Assembly (NCBI GenBank): GCA_902777335.1
Contig: CACYTF010000013.1
Coordinates: 1 to 57,855, forward strand
Origin: an uncultured Eubacteriales bacterium
Lineage (GTDB): Bacteria; Bacillota; Clostridia; Christensenellales; Aristaeellaceae
DNA length: 57,855 bases
Direction: 5' to 3'
In this document: positions 23,466-32,523 of the stretch, one piece after another
Layout: each line of letters opens with the position of its first letter
Numbering within the stretch: the first letter of the stretch is position 1
The notes under the pieces: model-generated
Databases searched by the model: none
What the model was told of the DNA's origin: nothing
The model's input: only the letters and a program-made list of their open reading frames with translations
Translations under genes and position numbers: made by a program

Positions 23466-24620
23466 ATGATGAGCAACTACGATGTCTCCATAGTCGCCTG
23501 CGACAGCTACGACGACGCGCAGGTCGAGGCGGCGCTGCGCGCGGCGCTGGCGCCCATCGACGCCCTGGCCTTCGTGCGGCCGGGCATGACGGTCGGCCTG
23601 AAGGTCAACCTGGTCACCGCCATGAAGCCGGACGCCGCGGCCACCGTCCACCCCGCGGTGGTCTGCGCGCTGGTGCGGCTTTTGAAGGAGAGGGGCGCGC
23701 GGGCCGTCATCGGCGACAGCCCCGGCGGCCTCTACGCCGCGCCCTACCTGAAGGTGGTGTACGACGTGTGCGGCATGCGGCAGGCGGAGGCCTTCGGCGC
23801 GAAGCTGAACGACGACTTCTCCCAGGTCGAGGTCAGCTGCCCCCAGGCCGTGCAGGCCAGGCAGTTCTCCTATACCGCGTGGCTTCAAAAGGTGGACGCC
23901 ATCATCGACCTGTGTAAGCTGAAGACCCACGGCATGATGGGCCTGTCCTGCGCGGTCAAGAACTTCTTCGGCACCATTCCCGGCACCAAGAAGCCGGAGT
24001 ACCACTACCGCTATCCCAGGGCCGAGGATTTCGCCGACATGCTGGTGGACCTCTACGAGTATTCCAAGCCCCGGCTGTGTATCTGCGACGCGGTGATCGG
24101 CATGGAGGGGAACGGCCCCACCCAGGGCACGCCGCGTGAGATCGGCTGCCTGATGGCGGGCACCGACGGCCACAGGCTCGACGCCGTGGCCGCGGGCCTG
24201 ATCGGGCTTGCGCCGCGGGACGTCCCGACGCTGCAGGCGGCGGTGCGCCGGGGGCTGTTGCCCCAGGACGCGGCGCGGATCGCGGTATACGGCGACCCGG
24301 CCCGCTTTGCAATACCGGATTTCAAAACCGTACAGGCCCAGTCCAGCGTGTTCTTCAAGATCCTCGGCGACGGGGTGATCGGCAAGATCGCGGACTTTGT
24401 CGCCGCCCGCATACTGATGCCCTTTCCGAAGCTCGCCTCCGACTGCGTGGGCTGCGGCAAGTGCGCGAAGGTCTGCCCGGCGAAGGCGATCACCATGAAG
24501 AGCGGCAAACCGAAGATCGACCGGCGGGTCTGCATCCACTGCTTCTGCTGCCAGGAGTTCTGCCCGAAGGGCGCGATGCAGGTGGGCCGCCACGCGCTGA
24601 TGAAGCTGCTCGGAAGATAG
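23466..24620 (+). CDS. DUF362 protein with two 4Fe-4S clusters
   Basis: A 384-aa cytoplasmic iron-sulfur protein. Residues ~1-290 are DUF362 (GLKVNLVTAMKPDAAATVHP, VIGDSPGG, LCKLKTHGMMGLSCAVKNFFG, DAVIGMEGNGP). The C-terminus holds two ferredoxin motifs: CVGCGKCAKVCP and CIHCFCCQEFCP, each with four Cys and a following Pro. The family is assumed to be redox-linked, but its substrate is not settled. ATG codons at 23466 and 23469 are both possible, and the ribosome site is weak. It opens a same-strand run with the YhhN and glycosyltransferase genes. Confidence 0.87.
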   Translation: MMSNYDVSIVACDSYDDAQVEAALRAALAPIDALAFVRPGMTVGLKVNLVTAMKPDAAATVHPAVVCALVRLLKERGARAVIGDSPGGLYAAPYLKVVYDVCGMRQAEAFGAKLNDDFSQVEVSCPQAVQARQFSYTAWLQKVDAIIDLCKLKTHGMMGLSCAVKNFFGTIPGTKKPEYHYRYPRAEDFADMLVDLYEYSKPRLCICDAVIGMEGNGPTQGTPREIGCLMAGTDGHRLDAVAAGLIGLAPRDVPTLQAAVRRGLLPQDAARIAVYGDPARFAIPDFKTVQAQSSVFFKILGDGVIGKIADFVAARILMPFPKLASDCVGCGKCAKVCPAKAITMKSGKPKIDRRVCIHCFCCQEFCPKGAMQVGRHALMKLLGR

Positions 24621-24640
24621 CGCGCGAGGGGGGATGACCG

Positions 24641-25276
24641 ATGCTTCCGTTTGCGAGCGCCCTGGCGGTCTGCGCCGCGTTTGCCGCCATGGTCTTTTTC
24701 TATTTGACCTATCAGCGCCTGAAGCTTAGAGGGAAGCGGGACATGGGGCTTCAGATCGCCGCCAAGTGCGCGGCGACGGCCATGGCGGCGCTGGTGGCGC
24801 TGATGGGCTGCCTGAGGAACGGCACGCCTTCGCGCTGGGTGCTGCTGGCGGGGCTCATCGCCTGCGCCGTGGCCGACGGCGTGCTGTGCGTCCGCTTCGT
24901 GCCGGGCGGCGCGCTGTTTGGATTGGGACACGTGCTGTACATACTGGCCTTTTGCCTGAGGCGCGGGCCGGACTTGCGCAGCGCGGCGGTGTTCCTGGCC
25001 CTCGCCGCGGCCGTCGCCGCCGGGTACGTGCGCCTGCGCGCCGGGGCCGGCAGGCTTGCGCCGCTGGTCTGCGGCTACGCCCTGCTGCTCAGTGCGATGG
25101 TGGCCGTGGCCGCCATACAGGGCCCGCTGCTCTTTGCGGGCGCGGTGCTGTTCGCCGCCTCGGACGGGCTGCTGGCGCTGCTGTTTATCCATAAGGGCAA
25201 CAGGCCGCTGGACTACGTCAGCCTGGGCCTGTACTACTGCGGCCAGTTCCTGCTGGGCCTGGCGGCGCTGCTGTGA
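24641..25276 (+). CDS. YhhN family membrane protein
   Basis: A 211-aa protein with about seven or eight hydrophobic helices and the YhhN/TMEM86 pattern: a central ADGVLCVRF, the GHVLYILAF stretch, and AASDGLLAL with conserved Asp residues. The eukaryotic TMEM86 relative is a lysoplasmalogenase, so lipid-related hydrolysis is possible but unproven here. It overlaps the next reading frame only if that gene used the GTG at 25273. The neighbouring glycolipid synthase-like gene agrees with a membrane lipid role. Confidence 0.78.
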   Translation: MLPFASALAVCAAFAAMVFFYLTYQRLKLRGKRDMGLQIAAKCAATAMAALVALMGCLRNGTPSRWVLLAGLIACAVADGVLCVRFVPGGALFGLGHVLYILAFCLRRGPDLRSAAVFLALAAAVAAGYVRLRAGAGRLAPLVCGYALLLSAMVAVAAIQGPLLFAGAVLFAASDGLLALLFIHKGNRPLDYVSLGLYYCGQFLLGLAALL

Positions 25277-25353
25277 GCGATGGGATTCGTCTATGGGAAG
25301 AGCAGATGGCGCTGCCGGAGGACCGACCCGACGAGACGGGAGGAATGGGTGAC

Positions 25354-26490
25354 ATGAGCGATGCTTCAAAGAAGGTGCTCCTGCTCAGCTGCAGCACCGG
25401 CGAGGGCCACAACCACTGCGCGCTGGCGGTGCGCCAGCAGCTGGAGAAGAAGGGCGTGGAGACGGACTTTTTCGACATGCTGAACCTGTTCGGCGAGTCG
25501 GGCCCGATCCACGTGGACAAGCTGCTGAACGTGATCTCCACGAAGGCGCCCAGCCTGTTCGGCCTGATGTACCGGGCGGGGGAGAAGGTCAGCGCGCTGC
25601 GCGTCACCTCGCCGATCTACCTGATCAACAGCAACTACGGGCGCAAGCTGTTCGACCTGATCAACGAGAACGGCTACGACGCGGTGGTCTGCTCCCACCT
25701 GTTCCCGATGGAGACGCTGACCTACATCCGCAGGCACTACGCGCTGAAGGCCCGCTGCTACGGCATACTGTCGGACTACACCTGCATCCCCTTCCTGGCG
25801 GAGACGGACATGGACGCCTACTTCCTGCCCCACGAAAACGTGCGGGCGGAGTGCGAGAAGGCGGGCATACCCGCGGACCGCCTGGTCGTGACCGGCATGC
25901 CCGTGGCGGCGGCGTTTCGCACCGATGTGACGAAGGCCGAAGCCCGCGCCGCGCTGGACATACCGGCAGGGGCCAGGATGTATTTGGTCATGACCGGCGG
26001 CATCGGCTGTGGCGACGCCATCGGCCTGTGCGAAAAGCTGCTGGAGGTGCCGGACGAGGACATGCTGCTCTGCGTGCTGGCCGGCCGGAACCAGGAACTC
26101 CTGGACGGGCTGGGCGCGCGGTTCGGGCAGGGCGGCCCCATCCGGGCGGTTCCGTTCACCGACAAGGTGAGCCTTTACATGCGCGCCGCGGACGTGCTGC
26201 TGTCCAAGGCCGGCGGCATATCCAGCGCCGAGGCCGCGGTGGTGAACGTGCCGCTGGTGCACACGATGATGATCCCCGGCGTCGAGACCCTCAACGCCGG
26301 CTTCTTCGCGAAGCTGGGCATGTCCATGATGGCCGGCAGCTTCGACGAGGCCGCCCGGTTCGCGGACCGCATCGTCTACGACGGCAAGACCGCCGCGAAG
26401 CTCATCAGCGCCCAGCGCGCCCACATGCTGCCCGAGGGCTCGGAGCGTATCGCGGAGCTGGTCATGGGGACGCGGGGCTTGGGGGGCTAA
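25354..26490 (+). CDS. UgtP/MGDG-synthase-like glycosyltransferase
   Basis: A 378-aa GT28-type enzyme of the diacylglycerol glucosyltransferase/MGDG synthase group. The N-terminal domain begins LLLSCSTGEGHNHCALAV, the hallmark acceptor-side loop, and CSHLFPMETLTYIRR follows. The sugar-nucleotide C-terminal domain shows MTGGIGCGD, VPFTDKVSLYMRAADVLLSKAGGISSAEA and GVETLNAGFF. It probably transfers a sugar to a membrane lipid; donor and acceptor cannot be read. ATG at 25354 fits GGGAGGA located ~10 nt upstream; earlier in-frame starts add residues before the fold. The 3' end overlaps the convergent hexosaminidase by 4 bp. Confidence 0.85.
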   Translation: MSDASKKVLLLSCSTGEGHNHCALAVRQQLEKKGVETDFFDMLNLFGESGPIHVDKLLNVISTKAPSLFGLMYRAGEKVSALRVTSPIYLINSNYGRKLFDLINENGYDAVVCSHLFPMETLTYIRRHYALKARCYGILSDYTCIPFLAETDMDAYFLPHENVRAECEKAGIPADRLVVTGMPVAAAFRTDVTKAEARAALDIPAGARMYLVMTGGIGCGDAIGLCEKLLEVPDEDMLLCVLAGRNQELLDGLGARFGQGGPIRAVPFTDKVSLYMRAADVLLSKAGGISSAEAAVVNVPLVHTMMIPGVETLNAGFFAKLGMSMMAGSFDEAARFADRIVYDGKTAAKLISAQRAHMLPEGSERIAELVMGTRGLGG

Positions 26491-28508
26491 AACGCCCTTG
26501 CCAGCACGCCCGCCGCGTTGCCGGGCTTGCCGCCGGCGAGCAGCAGGGCCTTCATGCGGCGGCGCAGGGTGGTGTCCTCGGGCAGGTCCTCCAGCCGCGC
26601 GGCGGCCTTCTGGCCCTCGGCAACGCCGAAGACCCACTGCAGGGCGTCGGCGGCGTCCGGGTCCGTCTCCGTCAGGTCGAAGGCGGCCTGGAAGCGCAGT
26701 ATGCGGGCGCCGGGCGGCAGCAGGTCCTTCAGCTTCGGGGAGAGCAGCCAGGAATCGCAGCGCATCGGCGCGCCGGCCCAGTCGGGAAAGCGCGCCCGCA
26801 TAAAGTCGCGGGCCCTTGAGACGGAGGCGTTCAGCCCGTCCGGCGCAAGGCTCGCGTCCGAGGGGATGTGCAAATCGATCGCGGGCGCGCCGTCCCTTGC
26901 ATGGACCAGCTCGTACTCCAGCTCGCCCAGCCGGAACAGCTTCGCGTCCCGCTGGCGGGTGGTCCAGCCACCCCGGTCGAAGCCGTAATAGCCGTAGGAG
27001 GCAAAGTGCTCGCGCACGAAGCGGGCGTAGGCCTTCATGGTCTCGATCCAGACACATTCCTCGATGCCCCGCCACGGGCCGTTCTCCCGGTTCTCCACGG
27101 CCTCAAGCAGCTGCCGGGCGAGCGCGTCCGCGCCGCGCAGGTCCCCGGGCAGCGGCGCGGCTTCGCCGTCCATGTCGCCCAGGGCCCAGTCGCGGGCCAC
27201 GGCGGCGAAGGGCGCGGGCATGTCGATCTTCTCAAGCAGCCGCTCCATGGCCTCCACCGTGAGCAGGCGGCGCACCCACGCGGCATAGGGCCGCGCGGCG
27301 GGGGCGTCCTTGATCGCCTCGTCCTGTCTGAGGTCGGCCGCGGCGGCCTCGGGGGCCATGCGCCAGAATCTCTCCGGCGCGCCGGTGAGCCCCAGCGCGT
27401 CGATCTGCGCCTGCTTTTCCCGCAGCCGGGCGGCAAAGCCCTCCCAGGTATCGGATTCCGGCCCGTTGAGCCGCAGGCCCACCGCCGTCATGCGCGGGAA
27501 GAGCATGTGGGCCGCCCGGGCGGTGTTCGTGATGCGCTCAGTCCACAGCGGGCACTCCGCGCCCAAGAGCCCGGCTTCAAGCCCCCGGGCGTAGGGCGGC
27601 GTCAGCGGGTGCTTCCAGATGTGATACACGTCCGTCTCGCCATAGGCGTAGTCGTAATAGTAGTTGTCGGTATCGGAGACGATCACCCGGCCGCCGGCCT
27701 GCAGGAAAGCGCGGGTCAGCTCGGCGCCGCCGTGCCACTGCTGCACGATGAAGTGCTTCGGCAGCAGACCGCCGGCCAGCACGTCGTTCCAGACGATGGT
27801 CTCCCGGCCCTTTCCGGCGAGGTATTCGCCGATCTTCAGCACCAGCCAGCGCTGCAGCGCGTCCTCGCTCTCGATGCCCTCCTTGCGCATGCGCGCCTGG
27901 CAGTCCGGGCAGCGCCGCCAGTGCAGCTTCGGGGCCTCGTCGCCGCCGATGTGCACCATCGGAAACGGGAACAGCGCCACGATCTCGTCCAGCACGTCCT
28001 CGAGAAAGCGTATGGCGTCGTCCCGCCCCGCGCAGGCCAGGTCTGGGAATATGCCGCCGGCGTTGCGCACGGCGTGGGCGTAGCGGGCCTCGACGTCCCG
28101 GGGCGACCAGTCGGGCCAGACGGTCCGGCGGCAGCCCAGGCGCGGATAGGCGGCCAGCATGGCGCAGGCGTGGCCGGGGATCTCGATTTCGGGGATGATC
28201 TCGACGCCCCGCGCCTTGGCGTAGGCCACCAGCCCCCGGACCTCGTCCTGGGTGTAGAAGCCGCAGTTGTTCTCCGTTTCGGACACGTTCCCAAAATAGG
28301 ACAGCCCGCGGCTTGCGCCGATTTCGGTCAGCCGCGGGTATTTTTTGATCTCGACGCGCCAGCCCTGGTCGTCCGTCAGGTGCCAGTGCATGCGGTTCAT
28401 GCCGCAGATTTCGGCGGCGTCCAGCAGTTTTTTGATGTCCGCCACCGGCATGTAGTGCCGGCAGACGTCCAGCATGAAGCCCCTGTGGGGGAAAACGCGC
28501 TCGTTCAT
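26487..28508 (-). CDS. GH20 beta-N-acetylhexosaminidase
   Basis: A 673-aa cytoplasmic glycoside hydrolase removing terminal beta-linked GlcNAc or GalNAc. The TIM barrel (~1-340) shows RGFMLDVCRHYMP, MHWHLTDDQGWRVEI, IIPEIEIPGHACAML, the catalytic pair in HIGGDEAPK (D-E) and TIVWNDVLAGG. The remaining ~330 residues are helical and unassigned. There is no signal peptide, so the substrate must be imported. It starts directly at the barrel without the usual N-terminal GH20b domain. The phosphatase gene lies upstream on the same strand, 41 bp away. Confidence 0.92.
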   Translation of the reverse strand: MNERVFPHRGFMLDVCRHYMPVADIKKLLDAAEICGMNRMHWHLTDDQGWRVEIKKYPRLTEIGASRGLSYFGNVSETENNCGFYTQDEVRGLVAYAKARGVEIIPEIEIPGHACAMLAAYPRLGCRRTVWPDWSPRDVEARYAHAVRNAGGIFPDLACAGRDDAIRFLEDVLDEIVALFPFPMVHIGGDEAPKLHWRRCPDCQARMRKEGIESEDALQRWLVLKIGEYLAGKGRETIVWNDVLAGGLLPKHFIVQQWHGGAELTRAFLQAGGRVIVSDTDNYYYDYAYGETDVYHIWKHPLTPPYARGLEAGLLGAECPLWTERITNTARAAHMLFPRMTAVGLRLNGPESDTWEGFAARLREKQAQIDALGLTGAPERFWRMAPEAAAADLRQDEAIKDAPAARPYAAWVRRLLTVEAMERLLEKIDMPAPFAAVARDWALGDMDGEAAPLPGDLRGADALARQLLEAVENRENGPWRGIEECVWIETMKAYARFVREHFASYGYYGFDRGGWTTRQRDAKLFRLGELEYELVHARDGAPAIDLHIPSDASLAPDGLNASVSRARDFMRARFPDWAGAPMRCDSWLLSPKLKDLLPPGARILRFQAAFDLTETDPDAADALQWVFGVAEGQKAAARLEDLPEDTTLRRRMKALLLAGGKPGNAAGVLARAF

Positions 28509-28549
28509 GTTCGATGGCTCCCTTCATGGCGGCATTGCGCTTCCGCGGC

Positions 28550-29233
28550 TCAGGCCCGCAGCGCGATATCGACGCACTGGCGGATATCGGAGATCTCGTA
28601 CTCGGCGTGAACGCCCTCGGGCAATGTTTTGCCGTGGGGATTGTACCAGCAGGCGTCGATGCCGGCGTTGTTCGCGCCGCGGATGTCGCTGCCGATGCCG
28701 TCGCCGATCATCAGCGCGTCCCGCGGCGCGACGCCCAGCGGCTCCAGCGCGCGCAGGAAGAGCTCCGGCCGGGGTTTCGATATGCCCAGCTCCTCGGAGA
28801 TCGCGATGCCCGACACCAGATCGGTGAGCGGAGAACGGGCGAAGCGGTTTCTCTGGATCGAGGTCATGCCGTTGGTGACGATCACCACCGGCAGCGCTTC
28901 GGCGATCTGCCGCACCACGTCCAGGGCGTGGGGCAGCAGTATGCTCTGCTGGCCCAACAGATACGCGAAGCGTTCCGACGCTTCCCGCGCGTCTCCCGGC
29001 ACCGGGTAGTGCTCGAAGAAGCGCAGAAAACGCGTCAGGCGCACCTGGCTCTGGGTCAGAAGGCCCTGTTCCAGCTCCGCCCAGCACTGCAAATTGATCG
29101 CCTCGTACTGCTCGTAGCGGTCCGGGTCACGGTAGCCCAGCTCGTCCATCAGCTGGTTTACCGCGTTCCGGTTGCACGCCTGGAAGTCCATCAGCGTGTC
29201 GTCGTTGTCAAACAATATGGCCCTGTAGCGCAT
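28550..29233 (-). CDS. HAD-family phosphatase, YjjG-like
   Basis: A 227-aa haloacid-dehalogenase phosphatase with all four motifs: I, FDNDDTLMDF (YjjG-type DNDDTL); II, IVTNGM; III, Lys in GISKPRPELF; IV, MIGDGIGSDIRGA. The helical cap after motif I (NAVNQLMDELGY) fits the subgroup that dephosphorylates pyrimidine nucleoside monophosphates, including non-canonical ones. The exact substrate is not visible. It is transcribed with the GH20 gene. Confidence 0.88.
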   Translation of the reverse strand: MRYRAILFDNDDTLMDFQACNRNAVNQLMDELGYRDPDRYEQYEAINLQCWAELEQGLLTQSQVRLTRFLRFFEHYPVPGDAREASERFAYLLGQQSILLPHALDVVRQIAEALPVVIVTNGMTSIQRNRFARSPLTDLVSGIAISEELGISKPRPELFLRALEPLGVAPRDALMIGDGIGSDIRGANNAGIDACWYNPHGKTLPEGVHAEYEISDIRQCVDIALRA

Positions 29234-29266
29234 GGCGCGTCGCTTCCAATCCTCTGTAATAAATCC

Positions 29267-29295
29267 ATTATAGCATGCCCGGACCTGTGCCGCAA
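29267..29295 (-). promoter_or_regulatory. Promoter of the phosphatase-hexosaminidase operon
   Basis: Minus strand: TTGCGG (29295-29290), 17-nt spacer, TGCTATAAT ending at 29267. Confidence 0.6.
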
Positions 29296-29317
29296 GGCGT
29301 CAGGCGGCCGTTTTTCG

Positions 29318-29346
29318 TTGCCGCGCTCAATGCCGTGTGATATAAT
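29318..29346 (+). promoter_or_regulatory. Promoter of the 650-aa gene
   Basis: TTGCCG (29318-29323), 17-nt spacer, TGATATAAT ending at 29346; divergent from and only 22 bp away from the preceding promoter. Confidence 0.6.
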
Positions 29347-29372
29347 GGGATTATTGGAACAGGAGGGATACC

Positions 29373-31325
29373 ATGGCTGAATTCACACTGACCGCCCGGG
29401 CGAAGGGCGGGCCCGAAGCGTATATTTCCCTGGACAGGTGCGGCCTGCGCGTCTCGGTTGAGCCGCGGGAGGGTGCGGGGGAGGTATTGATCCACATCAT
29501 CGCGGACGCGGCGTTCGAGGGCGTGATCCGCATCGCCATGCCCGTTCGGATGGAACGCCCGCGCTTCTTCCTGCCGGGATACATCTACGGAACAAACCGC
29601 GGCGAGGCCCCGCTGGTGGCGGACAGCAACTGTCCGCGCCTGCGCGAGGGGGATGATTTTCCCGCGTCGCCCTGGTGGATGACGCGCAGCGACCGGCTTT
29701 CCCACCCCTGCGCTCTGGCCTGGGGCGACGGGCGACTGGCGGGCGTCTCGGCGTCGCCGTACTACCTGCGCGTTGGCGGTAAGCAGGTCGCCTGGACGCC
29801 CGGCTCGGCGGGCGTGTTCAGCCAGTACGCGGGCTTTGGCTGTTCGCTTCGACCGGGCGAGGTGTGGTACACGCTGGGCTACGAAAACGCGCCCTGGTTC
29901 TTCCTGGATTCGCACCACGCGCAGCCCCGCGCGCCGCTGGGCGACAACTGCTTTTCCCTGGCGAAGGGCGAGGGCGTTGCCGTGCGCCTGCGCGTGTTCG
30001 ACCAGGCCGCCGGTGACGAGCGCGGCGTACACGACGCGCTGAAGTGGGTCTACGGGCAATATCATCAGCCGCCCCGCCGCGGGTGCGCCCCCCGGGAGGC
30101 CGTGGGGATCATGGCCGCCGCGATCGCCCGGGACGCCTGGCTGCCGGAGGCGCACAGCTATGCCTGCTTCGTGTTCGACCGGGGCGACCGCTTTGAACAC
30201 AGGCTGCTGCCGTCGATCACCTGGACCAACGGCCTCAGCGCCGCCGTGCCGGTGCTGATGTCCGCCCACCGCCTGGGGGACGCGGCCATGCGCGCCCAGG
30301 CGCTGGACTGCATCGGGCACATCGTCGACAACGCCATGAACCCATCCAGCGGCCTGCCCTTCCTGGTGGAGCAGGACGGCGCGTGGAGCAACCGCGGCTG
30401 GTGGTACGACCGCCAGCACACGCCCGGACACGCCGGGTACCTGGTGGGCCAGAGCGTCTATTACATCCTGAAAGCCTACGCCTGGGAGGCGCGGGAGGCG
30501 GACGCGCGACACGGGGACTGGCTGGCGTTCGCCGGGCGCGCCGTGGAGCGGATCGAGGAGAGCCGCAACGCCGACGGCGAGTACCCCTATGTCTTTTCGG
30601 AGCGCACCGGGGCCGGGCTGGAGTACGATTCGTTCGGCGGAGCCTGGTGCCTGGCGGCGACGGCGCTGTACAGCCTGATCACACAGGAGCGCCGGTATCT
30701 GCCGGAGCTTCTGCGCAGCGAGCGGTGGTATCACGACGCCTACATCCGCCGCGTGGAGTGCTATGCCGGTCCGCTGGACATCGACAAGAACGTCGATTCG
30801 GAGGGCGTACTCGCCTACATCCGCGCGGCGCGGCTGCTGTACGAAATGACCGGCGACGCGGCGCTGCTCGACCATATGCGCGACGCGCTGTACTATGAAT
30901 TCACGTTCAAGTTCTGCTACAATTCGCCGGTCCGGGTGCCGCCGCTGAGCACGGTGGGCTGGTCCAGCTGCGGCGGCAGCGTCACCTCCGTCACCAATCC
31001 CCACATCCACCCGATGTCCTCGTCGGTGCTGGGGGAGATGGCCTGGTACCTGGACCGGCGGGAGGACGCCTACGTCCGGGGCCGCCTGCGGGACGCGCTG
31101 CTGTGGAGCTGCCAGTGCCACAACACCTTCGACGGCGAGTTCGGCTACGGCAAGGCGGGCTGGATGTCCGAGCGCTTCTGCCACAGCGAGGGCCTGCTGA
31201 CCGAGCGGTGGCCCGACGGAAAACCGGCCAGCACCTGGTTCGCGCTGATGCCTTGGGCCAGCGGCTCCCTGCTGGAGGGGCTCACGGACGTCTGGGACAG
31301 GGCCGGGGAACTGACCGGAGCATAA
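29373..31325 (+). CDS. Large protein of unknown function, glycosidase-like helical barrel
   Basis: 650 aa, no signal peptide or membrane helix. Residues ~1-220 are beta-rich; ~225-650 are a run of amphipathic helices with aromatic/His turns (ITWTNGLSAAVPVLMSAHRL, NRGWWYDRQHTPGHAGYLVG, SEGVLAYIRAARLLYEMTGD, GWSSCGGSVTSV). That resembles an (alpha/alpha)6 toroid preceded by a sandwich domain, as in several carbohydrate-active enzyme families, but I recognise no named one and cannot point to catalytic residues. Near a hexosaminidase and the uptake system, a carbohydrate role is a fair guess. ATG follows AGGAGGG. Confidence 0.75.
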   Translation: MAEFTLTARAKGGPEAYISLDRCGLRVSVEPREGAGEVLIHIIADAAFEGVIRIAMPVRMERPRFFLPGYIYGTNRGEAPLVADSNCPRLREGDDFPASPWWMTRSDRLSHPCALAWGDGRLAGVSASPYYLRVGGKQVAWTPGSAGVFSQYAGFGCSLRPGEVWYTLGYENAPWFFLDSHHAQPRAPLGDNCFSLAKGEGVAVRLRVFDQAAGDERGVHDALKWVYGQYHQPPRRGCAPREAVGIMAAAIARDAWLPEAHSYACFVFDRGDRFEHRLLPSITWTNGLSAAVPVLMSAHRLGDAAMRAQALDCIGHIVDNAMNPSSGLPFLVEQDGAWSNRGWWYDRQHTPGHAGYLVGQSVYYILKAYAWEAREADARHGDWLAFAGRAVERIEESRNADGEYPYVFSERTGAGLEYDSFGGAWCLAATALYSLITQERRYLPELLRSERWYHDAYIRRVECYAGPLDIDKNVDSEGVLAYIRAARLLYEMTGDAALLDHMRDALYYEFTFKFCYNSPVRVPPLSTVGWSSCGGSVTSVTNPHIHPMSSSVLGEMAWYLDRREDAYVRGRLRDALLWSCQCHNTFDGEFGYGKAGWMSERFCHSEGLLTERWPDGKPASTWFALMPWASGSLLEGLTDVWDRAGELTGA

Positions 31326-31329
31326 AACA

Positions 31330-31380
31330 ACCCAGCACCGGGACGGTCGGCGGCCATGCCGATGCGCCCCGGCGCCGGGT
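31330..31380. terminator. Hairpin between convergent operons
   Basis: ACCCAGCACCGGG (31330-31342) pairs with CCCGGCGCCGGGT (31368-31380), 11 of 13 positions. It likely ends both the 650-aa gene and the leftward esterase operon. Confidence 0.6.
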
Positions 31381-31407
31381 GTATTCGGAAGGTTGAAGCT
31401 CAGCCGG

Positions 31408-31752
31408 TCACAGCACCCCGACCGGGAGCACGCGCACCGCGCCGGGCGCGACGCGCACCGGGAACAGCTTCTCAAACCACCGGGGCAGCGCCTGGTTCAG
31501 CAGCGCCTCGGCGCGGGGATGGCCGGCGACCCAGCCGGGCACGCACAGCACCGCCATGCCCCTTTCCCGGCAGTATTCCCGCTCCAGCGGCAGGCGGCGC
31601 GGCAGCGCGTCGGCCTCGCAGGCGGGCTCCGGCAGCAGCAGGCAGGCCTCGAAGGGGACGGGCTCTCCGGACTCGTATTCCGGCAGCAGCGCGATCAGCG
31701 TGATCTCGCGCTGAAGCAGCGGCTCGTATCGTGTGACGCGCCATGCGCTCAT
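31408..31752 (-). CDS. Half-esterase: N-terminal esterase-like fragment without catalytic residues
   Basis: 114 aa. Its layout follows the first half of the neighbouring esterases: RVTRYEPLLQREITLIALLP (substrate-side strand, compare MDLYSECLTRMVPVNVILP), a LLLP strand, REYCRERGMAVLCVPG (compare VERYAQHRGLAVVMPS) and LNQALPRWFEKLFPV (compare VTEELPRMIYSQMPV). It ends where the paralogues would begin the nucleophile elbow GxSxGG, so Ser, Asp and His are all lacking. Its ATG overlaps the stop of the esterase gene (ATGA). It may be a decayed gene or a regulatory/scaffold subunit of the esterases; the coding text is clean, and decay is not obvious. Confidence 0.65.
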   Translation of the reverse strand: MSAWRVTRYEPLLQREITLIALLPEYESGEPVPFEACLLLPEPACEADALPRRLPLEREYCRERGMAVLCVPGWVAGHPRAEALLNQALPRWFEKLFPVRVAPGAVRVLPVGVL

Positions 31753-32519
31753 CTCAGAAGCCCCTCCTTTCGCAGCAGGCCCAGGGCCCGCTCCAGCGCC
31801 GTCCAGGCGCTCTCGTAGCCGTGGACGCCCGCCGTCTCGAAGTAGTCGTGGGCGATGCCCAGCCCGTTCAGGAAGTCGTGGTACTGCCGGGAGTATTCCA
31901 CCGCGTAGTCGTCCCGCCCGCAGGACAGGAACAGCCTGGGCAGCCGTGCGCCGCGCTTGGCCGCCTGCTCCGCCAGCCACAGCACGTCGTTCTCGCTGCC
32001 GTAAATCTCGTCGATGGGGCCCAGCGCGTCCTCGACGCCGCCCAGGTCCGGCCCGTTCTCCATGCGCTGCCACAGCTTGTACAGCGCCACCGTGTCCCGC
32101 GCGCCGGACAGGCCCATGCAGGCCGCGTAGCGCTCCGGACAGCGGAAGGCCGCCTTCAGCGCGCCCTGGCCGCCCATCGAAAACCCGGCGATGAACGTGT
32201 CCTCCCGCCGGGTGGACACCGGCAGCCGGTGGGCCAGGAATTCGGGCAGCTCACAGGTCATGTAGGTGAAGAACTTCTGGCCGTGGCGCATGTCGGCGTA
32301 GCTGCTGCTGCGGGCGTCCAGCGATACCGCCAGCACGCCGTACTTATGGCACAGCGCCTCCACGTCGCTCTCCCGGAACCAGAGCGTGGAATCGTCGGTG
32401 CCCCCGTGCAGCAGGTAGAGCACCGGCATGGGCGTGACCGCCGCCTCGTCATAGGCGACGGTCAGCGTGGTGTGCTGCATCAGCAGCTTTGAAAAGTAAC
32501 AGACGCGCATAAAGGCCAC
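31749..32519 (-). CDS. EstA/esterase D-like serine esterase (leftward operon)
   Basis: A 256-aa cytoplasmic alpha/beta hydrolase. Oxyanion-side strand VLYLLHGGTDDSTLW, nucleophile elbow GFSMGG, acid in CGRDDYAVE and His in AGVHGYESAW give a complete catalytic triad. The family removes acetyl or aromatic acyl groups from small esters and sugars. GTG at 32519 is favoured by GGAGGG 8 nt upstream; an ATG four codons later (MRVCYF) is the alternative. It is a paralogue of the two esterases in the divergent operon and lies between a CocE hydrolase and the half-esterase. Confidence 0.85.
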   Translation of the reverse strand: MAFMRVCYFSKLLMQHTTLTVAYDEAAVTPMPVLYLLHGGTDDSTLWFRESDVEALCHKYGVLAVSLDARSSSYADMRHGQKFFTYMTCELPEFLAHRLPVSTRREDTFIAGFSMGGQGALKAAFRCPERYAACMGLSGARDTVALYKLWQRMENGPDLGGVEDALGPIDEIYGSENDVLWLAEQAAKRGARLPRLFLSCGRDDYAVEYSRQYHDFLNGLGIAHDYFETAGVHGYESAWTALERALGLLRKEGLLR

Positions 32520-32523
32520 GGCG

